From: Nitrincola tapanii | GTDB taxonomy: Bacteria > Pseudomonadota > Gammaproteobacteria > Pseudomonadales > Balneatricaceae | Length of the DNA stretch: 64,000 bases | Direction: 5' to 3' | NCBI RefSeq assembly: GCF_008368715.1 | Contig: NZ_SMRS01000007.1 | Location: 62,001 to 126,000 of the forward strand | Part shown: in pieces, positions 44,571 through 56,360 of the stretch | Numbering within the stretch: the first letter of the stretch is position 1 | Layout: the number at the start of each line of letters is the position of its first letter | Position numbers and translations under genes: made by a program | Notes under the pieces: model-generated | The model's database searches: none | Told to the model about the DNA's origin: nothing | Seen by the model: only the letters and a program-made list of their open reading frames with translations

Positions 44571-45449
44571 ATGGTTCGCTGGTCACTTCCATTCTTAACC
44601 CTGATTTTGGGATTTTTTATGCTGGTGCCGGACGCCGAAGCGCGTCGTTTTGGTGGCGGTATGTCAGGAGGGCAAAGTTATGCGACCCCTCAGCGTCAAG
44701 CTCCGGCTGCGGCACCTCAACAACGTCAGCAGCAAAATCAGCAAGCCAATCGTGAAAACAGTGCGACGCCTGCTGCGCGTCCAGGCATGATGGGCTTGAT
44801 GGGTGGGCTGATGGCAGGTGGTCTATTGGCGGCTCTGTTTATGGGCGGTGCCTTTGAGGGTATTCAATTGATGGATATTCTGCTGATGGCACTGTTAGGC
44901 TTTATCGCGTTTAAAGTGATTCGTGCTTTGCGTGCCCCTGCCTCTCCACAACCTGCTTATGCAGGAGGGCAACCTACGCCTGTCGCTTCTGAGCCGACGT
45001 CGCGTCGCGAAGTACTGCCTGAACCGCCGGTGACCGGAGGCTTTTCCAATAGTTTTAATGCCGAGCCTTTGCCGCTTCCAGAGTGGTTTAATACTGAAGC
45101 ATTTCTGGAGGGTGCGCGTGGTCATTTCACACATCTACAAGCCGCTTGGGATCGTTCTGATTGGTCAGAAATCAGTACCTACACTTCGGCTGAACTCTTA
45201 AGTTGGTTACAGGCTGAGCGCAGCAAGTCTACTGCAGATCAGCATACAGAAGTGGTGTCGGTCATGGCCGAGTTGGTGAACTTTATCGATGAAGGTGACA
45301 AGGTAGTCGCGAGTGTTCACTTCTACGGTTGGTTACGTGAAGAGCAAGATGGTGACACCACTGAGTTTAGTGAAATCTGGCATCTGAATCGTCAGATGGG
45401 TGAGGTGCCAGGCGATTGGATCATCGTCGGCATTGAACAGCCACACTGA
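44571..45449 (+). CDS. Tim44-like domain membrane protein
   Basis: A 292-residue protein with a signal peptide or anchor (WSLPFLTLILGFFMLVPDAEA) followed by RRFGGGMSGG. A Gln/Ala-rich linker precedes two helices (MMGLMGGLMAGGLLAALFMG and IQLMDILLMALLGFIAFKVI), then a C-terminal Tim44-like domain (FLEGARGHFTHLQAAWDRSD, ISTYTSAELLSWLQAE, FSEIWHLNRQ). Bacterial Tim44-like proteins have no settled function; some are linked to the envelope. SD AGAGGAGAG is strong. Confidence 0.88.
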   Translation: MVRWSLPFLTLILGFFMLVPDAEARRFGGGMSGGQSYATPQRQAPAAAPQQRQQQNQQANRENSATPAARPGMMGLMGGLMAGGLLAALFMGGAFEGIQLMDILLMALLGFIAFKVIRALRAPASPQPAYAGGQPTPVASEPTSRREVLPEPPVTGGFSNSFNAEPLPLPEWFNTEAFLEGARGHFTHLQAAWDRSDWSEISTYTSAELLSWLQAERSKSTADQHTEVVSVMAELVNFIDEGDKVVASVHFYGWLREEQDGDTTEFSEIWHLNRQMGEVPGDWIIVGIEQPH

Positions 45450-45487
45450 TGGCATGGACAGGTTGATTGACTCAGCCTGAAACGACA

Positions 45488-45519
45488 AAGCCCAGGTGTT
45501 TACGCACTTGGGCTTTTTT
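45488..45519. terminator. Bidirectional terminator between Tim44-like gene and yaaA
   Basis: An 11-bp stem (45488-45498 with 45505-45515), with one G-T pair, is followed by a T-run to 45519. A-residues upstream are fewer, so it is stronger for the plus strand. Confidence 0.85.
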
Positions 45520-45557
45520 GTGGCTGATGTTGAAGCTGTTGTGGAGGCGATTTCAAA

Positions 45558-46334
45558 TCACTCGGCGTGATCGCGTAGAAACACTGGAGCTTCGGCTGTC
45601 GAAAACTCTGGCGCGTAATAATAGCCTTCAAGATTAAAGTCCAACAGCCCTTGGGCTTGATCGATCTCTTGTTCTATCAGGAAGCGTGACATCAGGCCGC
45701 GCGCTTTTTTGGCATAGAAACTGATGATCTTGTACTGACCATTTTTCTGGTCCTTGAACACGGGGCTGATCAAGCGTGCTTTGAGCTGTTTGGGTTTGAC
45801 GGCTTTGAAATACTCGTTGGAGGCAAGATTAATCAGGCAATCATGTGGGCCGGCATCACACTCTTGGTTTAAGGCTTCTGTAATCAAGCTTCCCCAGAAG
45901 TCATAAAGTGTTTGTCCCTTATCGGTATCCAATTTTGTGCCCATTTCCAGTCGATAAGGCTGAAGAAGATCCAGTGGCCGCAGCAATCCATAGAGCCCAG
46001 AAAGAATTCGTAGATGCCCTTGGGCATATTCAAACTGTGCCTCAGTCCAGTTCTCAGCGGCTAAGCCTGTGTAGACATCGCCTTTAAAGGCCAGCACCGC
46101 TGGGCGTGCATTTTCAGTCTGGTGTTCGCGGCTCCAGCTGGCATAGCGCGCTACATTTAAGCTCGCCAGCTTATCGCTAAGGTGCATCAATTCAGCGATC
46201 GACTGCACCGATTCTCGGCGCAGTCGTGTGATGAGAGCTTCAGCCTGCTCGGTATAGGCGGGTTGGCTATACCGAGTCGTGGGCAAGGGGGATTCATAGT
46301 CCAGTGTTTTCGCAGGCGAAATCAGCATTAACAT
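45558..46334 (-). CDS. yaaA: Peroxide stress protein YaaA
   Basis: A 258-residue YaaA/UPF0246 protein starting [20 protein letters not shown]. It has [20 protein letters not shown] and [13 protein letters not shown], and the ending [13 protein letters not shown]. In E. coli YaaA lowers free iron and DNA damage under peroxide stress. Confidence 0.96.
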   Translation of the reverse strand: MLMLISPAKTLDYESPLPTTRYSQPAYTEQAEALITRLRRESVQSIAELMHLSDKLASLNVARYASWSREHQTENARPAVLAFKGDVYTGLAAENWTEAQFEYAQGHLRILSGLYGLLRPLDLLQPYRLEMGTKLDTDKGQTLYDFWGSLITEALNQECDAGPHDCLINLASNEYFKAVKPKQLKARLISPVFKDQKNGQYKIISFYAKKARGLMSRFLIEQEIDQAQGLLDFNLEGYYYAPEFSTAEAPVFLRDHAE

Positions 46335-46377
46335 AAAATACTAAGTGGCTCCCTGTAGGCTTGCGGCCAGGATCGCG

Positions 46378-46611
46378 TCAGGCACGAAGACGTGTATTCA
46401 ATTCATCCACCACTTCGGACCAGTCCGAATCACAGTTGATCGCTTCTTGCAGGAAGCTAGATTGTGAGGGTGTCCAGAAACTGGCGTCTTCGAGACGAAT
46501 ACCTGAACCAAAAAGTTTATGGTTACGAATAAACAGATCGATCTGCTCATCTTCGGCAGGCAGGCCAAGCTGTTCAAACAATAGGTTCATTGTATGGGCT
46601 GAAGTGTCCAT
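46378..46611 (-). CDS. DUF2789 family protein
   Basis: A 77-residue protein with the DUF2789 pattern: LFEQLGLPAEDEQIDLFI, DASFWTPSQSSFLQEAI and DSDWSEVVDELNTRL. Function is unknown. The ATG at 46611 is preferred over a GTG two codons earlier, because AGGAGG lies 5 bp before the ATG and overlaps the GTG. It is 43 bp upstream of yaaA and may be co-transcribed with it. Confidence 0.85.
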   Translation of the reverse strand: MDTSAHTMNLLFEQLGLPAEDEQIDLFIRNHKLFGSGIRLEDASFWTPSQSSFLQEAINCDSDWSEVVDELNTRLRA

Positions 46612-46844
46612 ATTCACCTCCTAAAAACAGGTTGGTTAGAAAAGCTCTCTAAGTGTTGGACAGGTCGCGGCATTTGTCAAAAATCCCGACTATTTTGCTT
46701 GGTCTTTTATCGGTTTTTGTCCTGTTGTGATTGCGCTCCAATTCGCTAAAAAAGAAACGGTAGGAGGGCGATTTTTCGTTTTTTTCTTGATAGAGTCGTT
46801 GCAGGCTGCGGGCGAGGTCACCGCAAACAGGGAGATGCTAGGGA

Positions 46845-48578
46845 ATGCCGCTGTTTTTAAGTTTAAAAATCCGCTTTCTGCTGCTGATGGGGCTTCTAGT
46901 CACTCTGGCTGGTCTGTTGGGTTGGTTTATTTTCCAGGCCACCGCCAGTCGTATTATTGAGAACTGGGGGCGCCATGTAGTCGAAGTGCAGGTGCGGTAC
47001 GATACCTCACGCCTTTTAAAACCGCTGGAGCGTGAGCTGGCTTTGGCGCAGCAGATGGCGCATTCCCCAACGCTCAAGCGTTGGATCCAGCAGCCCGATC
47101 AGCGCGAATGGGAAGCGGAAGCGCTGCGTGAGCTGGAAAGTTTTCGCAGTAATTTTCTTGATCAAAGCTACTTTCTTGCCATGCGTGAGTCCGGTGCTTA
47201 TTACCACAATAATCGCCACAACGAATTTGCGGCGGCGCCCTTGCGGTATCACCTGAATCCTGAAAAGCCGGACGATGCCTGGTTCTATCGTTTAATCGAA
47301 GAGGGTCGTGATTTTCATATCAATGTGAATCCAGATACTGAGTTGGGCGTGGTCAAACTCTGGATTGATGTTTTGGTACGGGATGATGCCGATCAGATCA
47401 TCGGTATGGTCGGAACCGGCTTGGAATTGGAGCGCTTTTTACAGGAAACCATCGATCTGGGTCAGCCCGGAATTCGCACTCTTTTTATCGATCTACACGG
47501 TGCAATTCAGCTCTATCAGGATGTTGACTACATTGACTACGCCAGTATCGTCAAACCCGAAGGGCAGAAAAAAACGCTGGATCTGTTAGTGGATAAGCCT
47601 GCAGACCGTTTGCGTCTGGCGGATTTGATGCGTAAAGCCCGCGCCCATGAGGATGTGTCTCAAGTTGAAATTGCAGCACTCACGCTTGAAGGGCGGCGTT
47701 ACCTAGCCGGGATCGCGTTTTTGCCGAGTTTGGGTTGGTACGAGCTGACGCTTTTGGATCTGGATCAGGTGCTGCCTAAGGGTGGCTTAGTGTTTGCAGC
47801 CATGTTGTTTGTCTGTTTTTTATTAGTGGGTTTGCTATTTTTCCATTTCTCACTGCATCGGCATCTGTTTCGTCCTATTGCGCAATTGGAGCGTGCGATG
47901 TTGCGTATTCAGGAAGGGGTGGCCGAACCGGTTGACTTGCCTAAAGCGCAGGGGGAAATGGCACGTTTAATTGAGCACTTTGTCGCGATGGCACAGGCGA
48001 TCACACAAGATCGTGCACAGCTGGAGCAAAAGGTTGAAGAACGTACTCAGGCCTTACACCGTTTGGCGCGTATAGATCCCGTTACCGAGTTAACCAATCG
48101 TCGCGGTATGACGGAGCGTCTACAGCAGGAAGTGGAGCGTCACCAGCGAGATCGGCACACCTATGCATTGATTTGGCTGGATCTGGATTTTTTTAAAGAG
48201 ATTAATGATCAATTAGGCCATGCCTCAGGCGATGAAGCGCTGCAACAGGTGGCACAGATCCTGAAAAATAATGTCCGTCCTTATGATGAAGTGGCGCGTT
48301 GGGGAGGCGATGAGTTTTTGATTCTGCTCACACCCTGTGATCGCCCGAGCCTAGCGCAAATATCTGAGCGTATTCGCCATGCGGTGGCTGTTGCGCATCC
48401 GAAAACGGATTTAGGCTCAGGGCCGGGATTAAGTGTCAGTATCGGGGCCTGTTTAGTTCAACCCGGAACAGATTTTGAGGCCGCTTTGCATAAAGCAGAT
48501 GAAGCCTTATACCGTGCAAAAGAGGGCGGCCGTAACCGCGTGTGTATCCTCGAGCAGGAGATCCCTACGCTGACTTGA
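46845..48578 (+). CDS. Membrane diguanylate cyclase with periplasmic Cache sensor
   Basis: A 577-residue protein. It has a first helix (about 9-30), a periplasmic dCache-like sensor (about 31-300, with AYYHNNRHNEFAA and VKLWIDVLVRDDADQIIGMV), a second helix (VFAAMLFVCFLLVGLLFF), a HAMP-like linker, and a GGDEF domain. The active site is GGDEF at 487-491 in ARWGGDEFLILL, and the product-inhibition site RxxD is present (RPYD, 478-481). It makes cyclic di-GMP. AGGGAG lies 10 bp before the ATG. Confidence 0.94.
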   Translation: MPLFLSLKIRFLLLMGLLVTLAGLLGWFIFQATASRIIENWGRHVVEVQVRYDTSRLLKPLERELALAQQMAHSPTLKRWIQQPDQREWEAEALRELESFRSNFLDQSYFLAMRESGAYYHNNRHNEFAAAPLRYHLNPEKPDDAWFYRLIEEGRDFHINVNPDTELGVVKLWIDVLVRDDADQIIGMVGTGLELERFLQETIDLGQPGIRTLFIDLHGAIQLYQDVDYIDYASIVKPEGQKKTLDLLVDKPADRLRLADLMRKARAHEDVSQVEIAALTLEGRRYLAGIAFLPSLGWYELTLLDLDQVLPKGGLVFAAMLFVCFLLVGLLFFHFSLHRHLFRPIAQLERAMLRIQEGVAEPVDLPKAQGEMARLIEHFVAMAQAITQDRAQLEQKVEERTQALHRLARIDPVTELTNRRGMTERLQQEVERHQRDRHTYALIWLDLDFFKEINDQLGHASGDEALQQVAQILKNNVRPYDEVARWGGDEFLILLTPCDRPSLAQISERIRHAVAVAHPKTDLGSGPGLSVSIGACLVQPGTDFEAALHKADEALYRAKEGGRNRVCILEQEIPTLT

Positions 48579-48658
48579 GCGCACACCTTTAGCGCTTACC
48601 GACAGCGGTGAATTTGTGTATCCTAGTTCGCCTGTCTTTTTATCGATACGAGAAACGG

Positions 48659-49957
48659 ATGAGCAAGAAAACGGTTCTGACCGGCATTACCACGACCGGC
48701 ATCCCGCATATTGGTAACTACCTGGGAGCGATCAAACCTGCGATCGCCGCCAGTGAAAATCCCAATTTTAATAGTTTCTTCTTCCTGGCGGATTACCACG
48801 CGCTGATCAAGTGCCACGATCCTGAGCGTGTCGCTGAGTCCACACGTGCGATCGCGGCGACTTGGCTCGCGCTGGGCTTGGATACCGATAAAGCGACCTT
48901 TTATCGTCAAAGCGATATTCCAGAAATCCCAGAGTTGACCTGGATCCTGACCTGCTTGACTTCCAAGGGGCTGATGAACCGTGCTCATGCCTATAAAGCG
49001 GCCGTCGATGCGAACCGTGAAGCGGGGAATGAGGATCTGGACGATGGTGTGACCATGGGCCTGTTCAGTTATCCCATTTTGATGGCGGCGGATATTCTGA
49101 TGTTTAACGCCGATATCATCCCTGTGGGTAAAGATCAGGTGCAGCATATTGAGATGGCGCGCGATATCGCAGGGCGTTTTAATCACCAGTTTGCGCCTCT
49201 GCTGGATTTGCCAGAGGCTCAGGTGGATGAAGAAACTCAGCTCATCCCGGGTTTGGATGGTCGTAAGATGTCTAAAAGCTATGACAATACCATCCCGCTT
49301 TTTGCTTCATCGGATGAGTTGTATAGCCTGATTAAACAGATTAAAACCGATTCTAAGCTTCCTGGTGAGCCGAAAGATCCTGAAGACAGCACACTCTTTC
49401 AGCTCTTCCGTTGTTTTGCTCAGCCACAAGAAGTGGAGGGGATGCGTCAGCGTTACCTGGAAGGCATTGCTTGGGGAGAAGCTAAAAAAGAGCTGTTTGA
49501 ATATATTGATGCGCATCTAAGTGGCCCACGCCAGCGTTATCAAGCGCTGATGGCTGATTTAGGTTATGTCGAATCCTTGCTATTGAAAGGCGCGGAAAAA
49601 GCGCGTGCGACGGCGGCGGACAATCTCAAGCAGATACGTCAAGCAGTGGGTATTCGTCCACTGACCTTTGTCGCTCAAGCTCAGGATACAGAATCCAGTA
49701 AAAAAGAGAAATCTGCTGAAGCCCTCGCGCGTGCGGAAGAGGGTCGTCGACGTGCCATCCTTCTGCAGGTACAACCTCTGATAGATCAAGTACAGACGGC
49801 AGATGAGCCTAGTCTAGCGGCTTTAGACTTGCTTAGGGCGAAAGAAGAGGAAGTGGCAGCCCTGAAGAAAAAGGCGCGGCAGAAGGCTGAAAATGAGTTG
49901 GAGATACTGCGCGAGCAGTTGATGACTCTGGGATATTTGAATGCTTTGGCTGAGTAA
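48659..49957 (+). CDS. trpS: Tryptophan-tRNA ligase, long form
   Basis: A 432-residue class I synthetase. It has [13 protein letters not shown] (HIGN, 17-20) and KMSKS (203-207) in [10 protein letters not shown]. The enzyme core ends near residue 335; about 90 further residues form a charged, coiled-coil-like extension ([39 protein letters not shown]). Long forms of this kind occur in pseudomonads as I recall; E. coli TrpS is about 334 residues. The ATG at 48659 gives the family N-terminus [14 protein letters not shown]. Confidence 0.95.
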   Translation: MSKKTVLTGITTTGIPHIGNYLGAIKPAIAASENPNFNSFFFLADYHALIKCHDPERVAESTRAIAATWLALGLDTDKATFYRQSDIPEIPELTWILTCLTSKGLMNRAHAYKAAVDANREAGNEDLDDGVTMGLFSYPILMAADILMFNADIIPVGKDQVQHIEMARDIAGRFNHQFAPLLDLPEAQVDEETQLIPGLDGRKMSKSYDNTIPLFASSDELYSLIKQIKTDSKLPGEPKDPEDSTLFQLFRCFAQPQEVEGMRQRYLEGIAWGEAKKELFEYIDAHLSGPRQRYQALMADLGYVESLLLKGAEKARATAADNLKQIRQAVGIRPLTFVAQAQDTESSKKEKSAEALARAEEGRRRAILLQVQPLIDQVQTADEPSLAALDLLRAKEEEVAALKKKARQKAENELEILREQLMTLGYLNALAE

Positions 49958-50345
49958 GCTGTTCGCGATCCCGGTTTTCTGGATCGCCTACGCGCTCTTT
50001 CGCTCTCCTGTCGCGGCAAGGTGGCGTTTGGGGCATCAAGGCGTCATGCGCCTGTTCCGTTTTGCAGCCGAGAGAGGGCATAAACGTGCTTTGTCGGTGT
50101 ATGGGCATCTCCTGCTCTTTCGCGGTGAGGGCCAGGATAGCCGCATTCAGGGCGGTATCTATCTCCAACGTGCGGCAGATCTTGGCGATATGAAGGCGCA
50201 GTACCAGGTGGGCTGTATTTTTGCTCAGGGTTACGCGCCTTATTTTCCTGTTGATCCTCAGCAGGCACGTCATTACTGGCAGTTGGCAGCGGCTTCGGGC
50301 CATCCTTTGGCGCAAAGCCGCCTGAACCGCTTCTCTAGCGATTAA
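49941..50345 (+). CDS. Sel1-repeat protein
   Basis: A 134-residue protein with an N-terminal hydrophobic stretch ([19 protein letters not shown]) and two Sel1-type repeats ([41 protein letters not shown]). It is probably membrane-attached and a protein-binding scaffold. It overlaps the end of trpS by 17 bp, and its own end overlaps the convergent DUF4139 gene by 11 bp. Confidence 0.82.
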   Translation: MLWLSKLFAIPVFWIAYALFRSPVAARWRLGHQGVMRLFRFAAERGHKRALSVYGHLLLFRGEGQDSRIQGGIYLQRAADLGDMKAQYQVGCIFAQGYAPYFPVDPQQARHYWQLAAASGHPLAQSRLNRFSSD

Positions 50346-51768
50346 TCCGTTTTTTCATCGAGACACTGAACTTCAAAATCTCACTGCCACCGGCTGGTAC
50401 CGTCATCGATGCGCGTAGACGTCCCGATTCATCCATCTGCATCGGATGACTACTCTTTTGCAGGCTCCACTCCTGACCAAAGAGGGCGCTGAGATCCACA
50501 CGTCGTCCTTCTGTACCTGAGTTGTTCAGCGTGATCTCATGTTCGGTGATGACGGCATCAAAACCATCACTGAACAGCGTTTGTCGCCGCGTTAAATTCA
50601 GATCCATCGCCTTGCCGAGTTGTAAACGTGCTTCTTCACCTGAGGCGAGATTCGGAAGGTGTCCTCCGCCAATAAACTGCAGTTCACCCTGAGTATCGGT
50701 GCGAAACACGCGTGCCTGACCTGCCGGCATAGGGCTGTTACTCTGTGGCAGTTTTGGTGCTTTGAAGCTGAGCAAAATATCGGGTTGTGCTCTGTGCCGC
50801 TGAGCATCCTGATAGGGGCCAAGATGGAATTCATGCTGATAGAGCACTTGCGCGGGCAAGGCGCTGTGTTGGATCAAGGGCAGTTGCTTGCGCTCCTGGT
50901 GTCGAAGACTGAGCGTTTGCGGTAAGCGATATAGGTAATAATCCTGTATTGAGCTGGGCTCAACGGCCGCGCTGCCCAGTGCATCGGCTGACATGGCCGC
51001 AGCACGTAGCATCATCTCGGGGCCCGGCTGGGGACGCTGGATATCTCCCGCCATTAAGCGTACCTGCGCTTTTTCAATATCCAAACCCGTTTGATTGTAG
51101 AGACTGGCCAAGCCTTCTACCGCCAGGCTATCCCCCTTGGCGCTGAGGCTCAGTACATAATCCATGCTCCAGCCCAAGCCAGAGGTGAGGTAGCTGAAAC
51201 TGGCTTGTCCTGCTTCTGAGGTGCCTGCTGAAGTAAAGCTCAGCTGAGGTTGTGGGCTGAGATGTTGTGGAATGTCTTTGAAGATAAAACGCCAAGCGCC
51301 AGTATTGAGCGGGATGGATTCGATCTGGTTGTTTTCACGCACCAGCGCCTGCTGCCCTTCTAGGCTCAGTAGTTCGACCTGGCGTTGAGTTTCCTGGCCA
51401 CTGACCGGATTGAGTCGTGCCAGCTCCAGTGTTTTACCGAGATGGGCCTCTAACAAATTTGAGTAGTTAAGCGGATTAAACACTAGGCTCTGTTCGAGCA
51501 GTTGGCCCGCACCCTGGATACGCAGAGTTTCCGCTTGTAACTGGGGACTCACTCCTTCTAGCCAGACCTGAGTGTTCGCAGGCAACTTTGGCAGAGGGCG
51601 CTGATCCTGGATCAGCGCGAGATCCTGATTATAAAGTGTGAGTGTCAGGGACTGACCTTGGCTGCTCAGTGTCAGGGCCTGAGCTTGAGCGGCCAAACAG
51701 ATGAGGCTGAGTGGTAAGGCTTTAGACAGAAAACCACGAAATCCTGGAGCAAGGGTAAGAGAATACAT
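50335..51768 (-). CDS. DUF4139-family exported protein
   Basis: A 477-residue protein with a signal peptide (LSKALPLSLICLAAQAQA, cleavage near residue 31) and the DUF4139 layout: an N-terminal beta domain with LTLYNQDLALIQDQRPLP, the block SFSYLTSGLGWSMDYVLSL, and a beta-rich C-terminus (FSDGFDAVITEHEITLNNSG) ending RMTV-like ASMTVPAGGSEILKFSV. The function of the family is unknown. It lies 21 bp after the pseudokinase-FGE gene, with its own AGGAG site, so the two probably work together. Confidence 0.82.
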   Translation of the reverse strand: MYSLTLAPGFRGFLSKALPLSLICLAAQAQALTLSSQGQSLTLTLYNQDLALIQDQRPLPKLPANTQVWLEGVSPQLQAETLRIQGAGQLLEQSLVFNPLNYSNLLEAHLGKTLELARLNPVSGQETQRQVELLSLEGQQALVRENNQIESIPLNTGAWRFIFKDIPQHLSPQPQLSFTSAGTSEAGQASFSYLTSGLGWSMDYVLSLSAKGDSLAVEGLASLYNQTGLDIEKAQVRLMAGDIQRPQPGPEMMLRAAAMSADALGSAAVEPSSIQDYYLYRLPQTLSLRHQERKQLPLIQHSALPAQVLYQHEFHLGPYQDAQRHRAQPDILLSFKAPKLPQSNSPMPAGQARVFRTDTQGELQFIGGGHLPNLASGEEARLQLGKAMDLNLTRRQTLFSDGFDAVITEHEITLNNSGTEGRRVDLSALFGQEWSLQKSSHPMQMDESGRLRASMTVPAGGSEILKFSVSMKKRINR

Positions 51769-51789
51769 AACAGACTCCTAGTCTGATGA

Positions 51790-53868
51790 TTAATCTGAAG
51801 GTGCAGGCAGATCGAGCGCAATTCTGAATCCCCAAGTGTTGCGTGTTGCATTGGGGGGGTGGCGATAGCGGCTGGCGGAACGAATCACCCGATCGATATC
51901 AAACCAGGAACCGCCACGCATGACACGATATTCACAGCCTCGGTTGAGCTGAGCTTGGCCGTCAGTTGCCAGACCACGGTAGTCTTCGCTATAGCAGTCT
52001 TCAACCCACTCATCTACATTGCCATGCATATCATAGAGTCCCCAGGGGTTGGCGGGTGTCTGGCCGACGGGAGCCGTCATGCGTCCATCCCACTCTGTCC
52101 CACAACCATCACAGACCGCATGCGCTGATCTGAGTTCATTTCCCCACCAAAATGCCGTTTCACTGCCTGCGCGTGCGGCATACTCCCACTCGGCTTCGGT
52201 GGGAAGGCGATAGGGTTGTCCGGTTTTCATTGCCAGCCAGCGTGTATATGCGCGTGCATCGTTCCAACTAACATGAATGACCGGGCGGCTACCGCGACCC
52301 CAGCCTTCATCAGCGGGTAAGCGTCGGCCTGTTTCCTGCGCAAAACGGTCATACTCGGCAAAGGTGATTTCATAACGTGAGAGGGCAAAAGGACGCGCAA
52401 TATTGACCTCTCTGACCGGCTGTTCATTATCATCACCGCGTCCATCAAGATCCCCCATACGAAAGCTGCCAGGGGGTAAAATCACCATTTCCGGTGCAAA
52501 AAGACTGATCTCTCTGCTGGAAGAAGCCTCCTGAAAGGGATCTTGGAAAAGTGTCAGAGGCGCGTTACTGTGGGTTGAGGGTTCAGGCAAGTTGGTCAAG
52601 GATTCTAGACTGGCTGCGCTGTTTTCGGCCAGCTCTATTGCGCTTTCTGAATCGGTCGCTGGATGTTCCAGTGACTCGGCTTGCCCCTCGATCTGTTCCG
52701 CTTCCAGCACCGCTAGATGAGCCGATGGATTGGTATCCGGGGAAGAGGGTTTGAAAAGCTGACTGGCGGACCAACCGAGAATCAGCCCTAATATAAAGGT
52801 CAGGCTCGGAATCCCCCCAGATTTTAACCACCTCTGTAAGCGCGCCCGTTTTTCGTTTGCTACGTACGTGGTTGTCGAGGCGTTAGCGTGCATCTCGGTT
52901 GAGATTTCAGAGTGCGCAGTTTCGGGGGCAGGCGCGTCAGCACGAGGTGACAGCGCCTCTTCCACATCAGTCGCCTTGGATTCCGTTGCGGGGGTATCCT
53001 TCGCCGCAATCAGTTCATCGAGACTTTTATCCGGTCCGGCAAAGAGTTGCTGGAGAAAAATCGGCATCGAAGCCGGTCGTGCGTCCGGCTCGGGAGAGAG
53101 TGCGTGTTGTAACACTTGCCATTGCTCGGCATTCAGCCCAGAAGGCGCTTTGAGTTCACGTTGGTAACGTGTGGGTTCGCCTTCACCTTCCCGAAAGGCG
53201 GGTTTGCCTTGATAAAGGTGGTAGATCAGAGCGGCTAAGGCATACACATCCCCGGCACGGGTGGTCTGTCCTTGAAAGGCTTCGGGCGCTTGATAAGCAC
53301 GATACCCCAGCGGCGGTTTGCATAGGTCGTAGTAATCATCCAGCAGTGCGCGCCAGGGTAGGGGCATCAACAAAACCCCTTGACCGGGATTCAGAAAAAC
53401 CAGTGCTGGACTCAAACTGGTGTAAGCGGTGTTGAGCTGTTTATGAAAGGCGTGCAGCGCTTTACCCAACTGTAGGCATAAGCCTTGCTTTTGTTCTGGG
53501 CTGAGTTGAGCGATCTGCTGTTTTTCAAACACCTGCGCGAGACTGCGCCCTTCCACAGCCGCAAACGCTAAAAAGTAATGTCCGCGCCAGGGGAAAACCC
53601 CCGCACAGGGTAACAGATGCGGATGCTGAATTTTCCGTGTCAGACTGATAAGGCGGCGTAAGCGCTCAATAAATTCAGGTTGTTGGCTGAGGGCTTGAGG
53701 TAAAAACAGCAAGCTGACACTGGCGCGTGTGGGTGTGGATTGATCCTCTGCACGCCAAAGTAGCCCGAGGGGATGTGGCCCCATCAGTTCGGTGAGGCGA
53801 AAACGATGGTGCTCAGGGCCAAGGATGAGTCCCGCTTCGAGATGATCTAAAGCAGAGTCCAGTGACAT
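51790..53868 (-). CDS. Pseudokinase - transmembrane - FGE-sulfatase domain fusion
   Basis: A 692-residue protein. Residues about 20-280 have a Ser/Thr kinase fold: RFRLTELMGPHPLGLLWRAED at the N-lobe, retained QAPEAF (193-198), and AGDVYALAALIYHLYQGKPAF. Catalytic residues are gone: no Lys in VSLLFL (51-56), no HRD (TSLSPALVFLN, 150-160), no DFG (LLMPLPW, 166-172). A charged linker leads to one helix (about 353-371). After an acidic linker comes an FGE-sulfatase domain (461-688: MVILPPGSFRMGDLDG, LPTEAEWEYAARAG, GLYDMHGNVDEWVEDCY, RVMRGGSWFD). The active cysteines of true formylglycine-generating enzyme are not present in the C-terminal block, so binding or another activity is more likely. 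The FGE domain would be periplasmic. Confidence 0.85.
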   Translation of the reverse strand: MSLDSALDHLEAGLILGPEHHRFRLTELMGPHPLGLLWRAEDQSTPTRASVSLLFLPQALSQQPEFIERLRRLISLTRKIQHPHLLPCAGVFPWRGHYFLAFAAVEGRSLAQVFEKQQIAQLSPEQKQGLCLQLGKALHAFHKQLNTAYTSLSPALVFLNPGQGVLLMPLPWRALLDDYYDLCKPPLGYRAYQAPEAFQGQTTRAGDVYALAALIYHLYQGKPAFREGEGEPTRYQRELKAPSGLNAEQWQVLQHALSPEPDARPASMPIFLQQLFAGPDKSLDELIAAKDTPATESKATDVEEALSPRADAPAPETAHSEISTEMHANASTTTYVANEKRARLQRWLKSGGIPSLTFILGLILGWSASQLFKPSSPDTNPSAHLAVLEAEQIEGQAESLEHPATDSESAIELAENSAASLESLTNLPEPSTHSNAPLTLFQDPFQEASSSREISLFAPEMVILPPGSFRMGDLDGRGDDNEQPVREVNIARPFALSRYEITFAEYDRFAQETGRRLPADEGWGRGSRPVIHVSWNDARAYTRWLAMKTGQPYRLPTEAEWEYAARAGSETAFWWGNELRSAHAVCDGCGTEWDGRMTAPVGQTPANPWGLYDMHGNVDEWVEDCYSEDYRGLATDGQAQLNRGCEYRVMRGGSWFDIDRVIRSASRYRHPPNATRNTWGFRIALDLPAPSD

Positions 53869-53898
53869 CCTCGGCCTCCTCGTGGGTGATCTTGTAGG

Positions 53899-55721
<1,823 letters not shown>

Positions 55722-55729
55722 GCTTGCAC

Positions 55730-56302
55730 TCAGCTAAACAGCTGGCGTACGGAGTGATCCTGTAACTCGGCTTCGCTTAACATCAGTAGGGCTTCGGGGC
55801 GGAAACCAAATTGGCGAGCAATCAGCATATCGGGAAACTGTTCAACCCGAATGTTGTAGAGATTCACCGAGGCATTGTAGTACTCACGACGATCGGCAAT
55901 TGAAGATTCTAAAGCGGTGATTCGGGTTTGCAGGTGTTGGAAAGAGTCGCTGGCACGCAATTCGGGATAGGCTTCCGCCACCGCAAATAAATTCCCCAGC
56001 CCCAAGCGCAGTTGAGTTTCCGCTTGTCCTAAGGCTGGAATATTCCCAGCTTCACGAGCGCTGGCGACCTGGGCACGGGCTTGCATCACTTTTTCCAGGG
56101 TGCTCTGTTCAAAAGCCATGTGCTCTTTACAGGTATCGACCAACTTCGGTAACTCATCATGGCGCTGCTTGAGCAACACATCAATATTGGACCAAGACTG
56201 TTTAAGATTATGTTTGAGTTGTACCAGCTGGTTATAGACAAAGACACCATACAAGAGCGCAATCGCGAGCAAAATCAGTAGAACAATCCAGATTGGGTCC
56301 AT
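55730..56302 (-). CDS. lemA: LemA family protein
   Basis: A 190-residue protein with an N-terminal helix (IWIVLLILLAIALLYGVFVY) and the LemA helical core (NQLVQLKHNLKQSWSNIDVL, LKQRHDELPKLVDTCKEHM, AYPELRASDSFQHLQTRI, YYNASVNLYNIRVEQFPDML). The ATG at 56302 is preferred over a GTG two codons upstream since AGAGG then lies about 8 bp away. It is paired with the GIDE-domain gene 8 bp downstream. Its role is unclear. Confidence 0.93.
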   Translation of the reverse strand: MDPIWIVLLILLAIALLYGVFVYNQLVQLKHNLKQSWSNIDVLLKQRHDELPKLVDTCKEHMAFEQSTLEKVMQARAQVASAREAGNIPALGQAETQLRLGLGNLFAVAEAYPELRASDSFQHLQTRITALESSIADRREYYNASVNLYNIRVEQFPDMLIARQFGFRPEALLMLSEAELQDHSVRQLFS

Positions 56303-56360
56303 CTTCACATCCTCTATTGAATGCCAGGTCGAGTCTCGCCTGCCGTTTGAGCCTGAGGTT

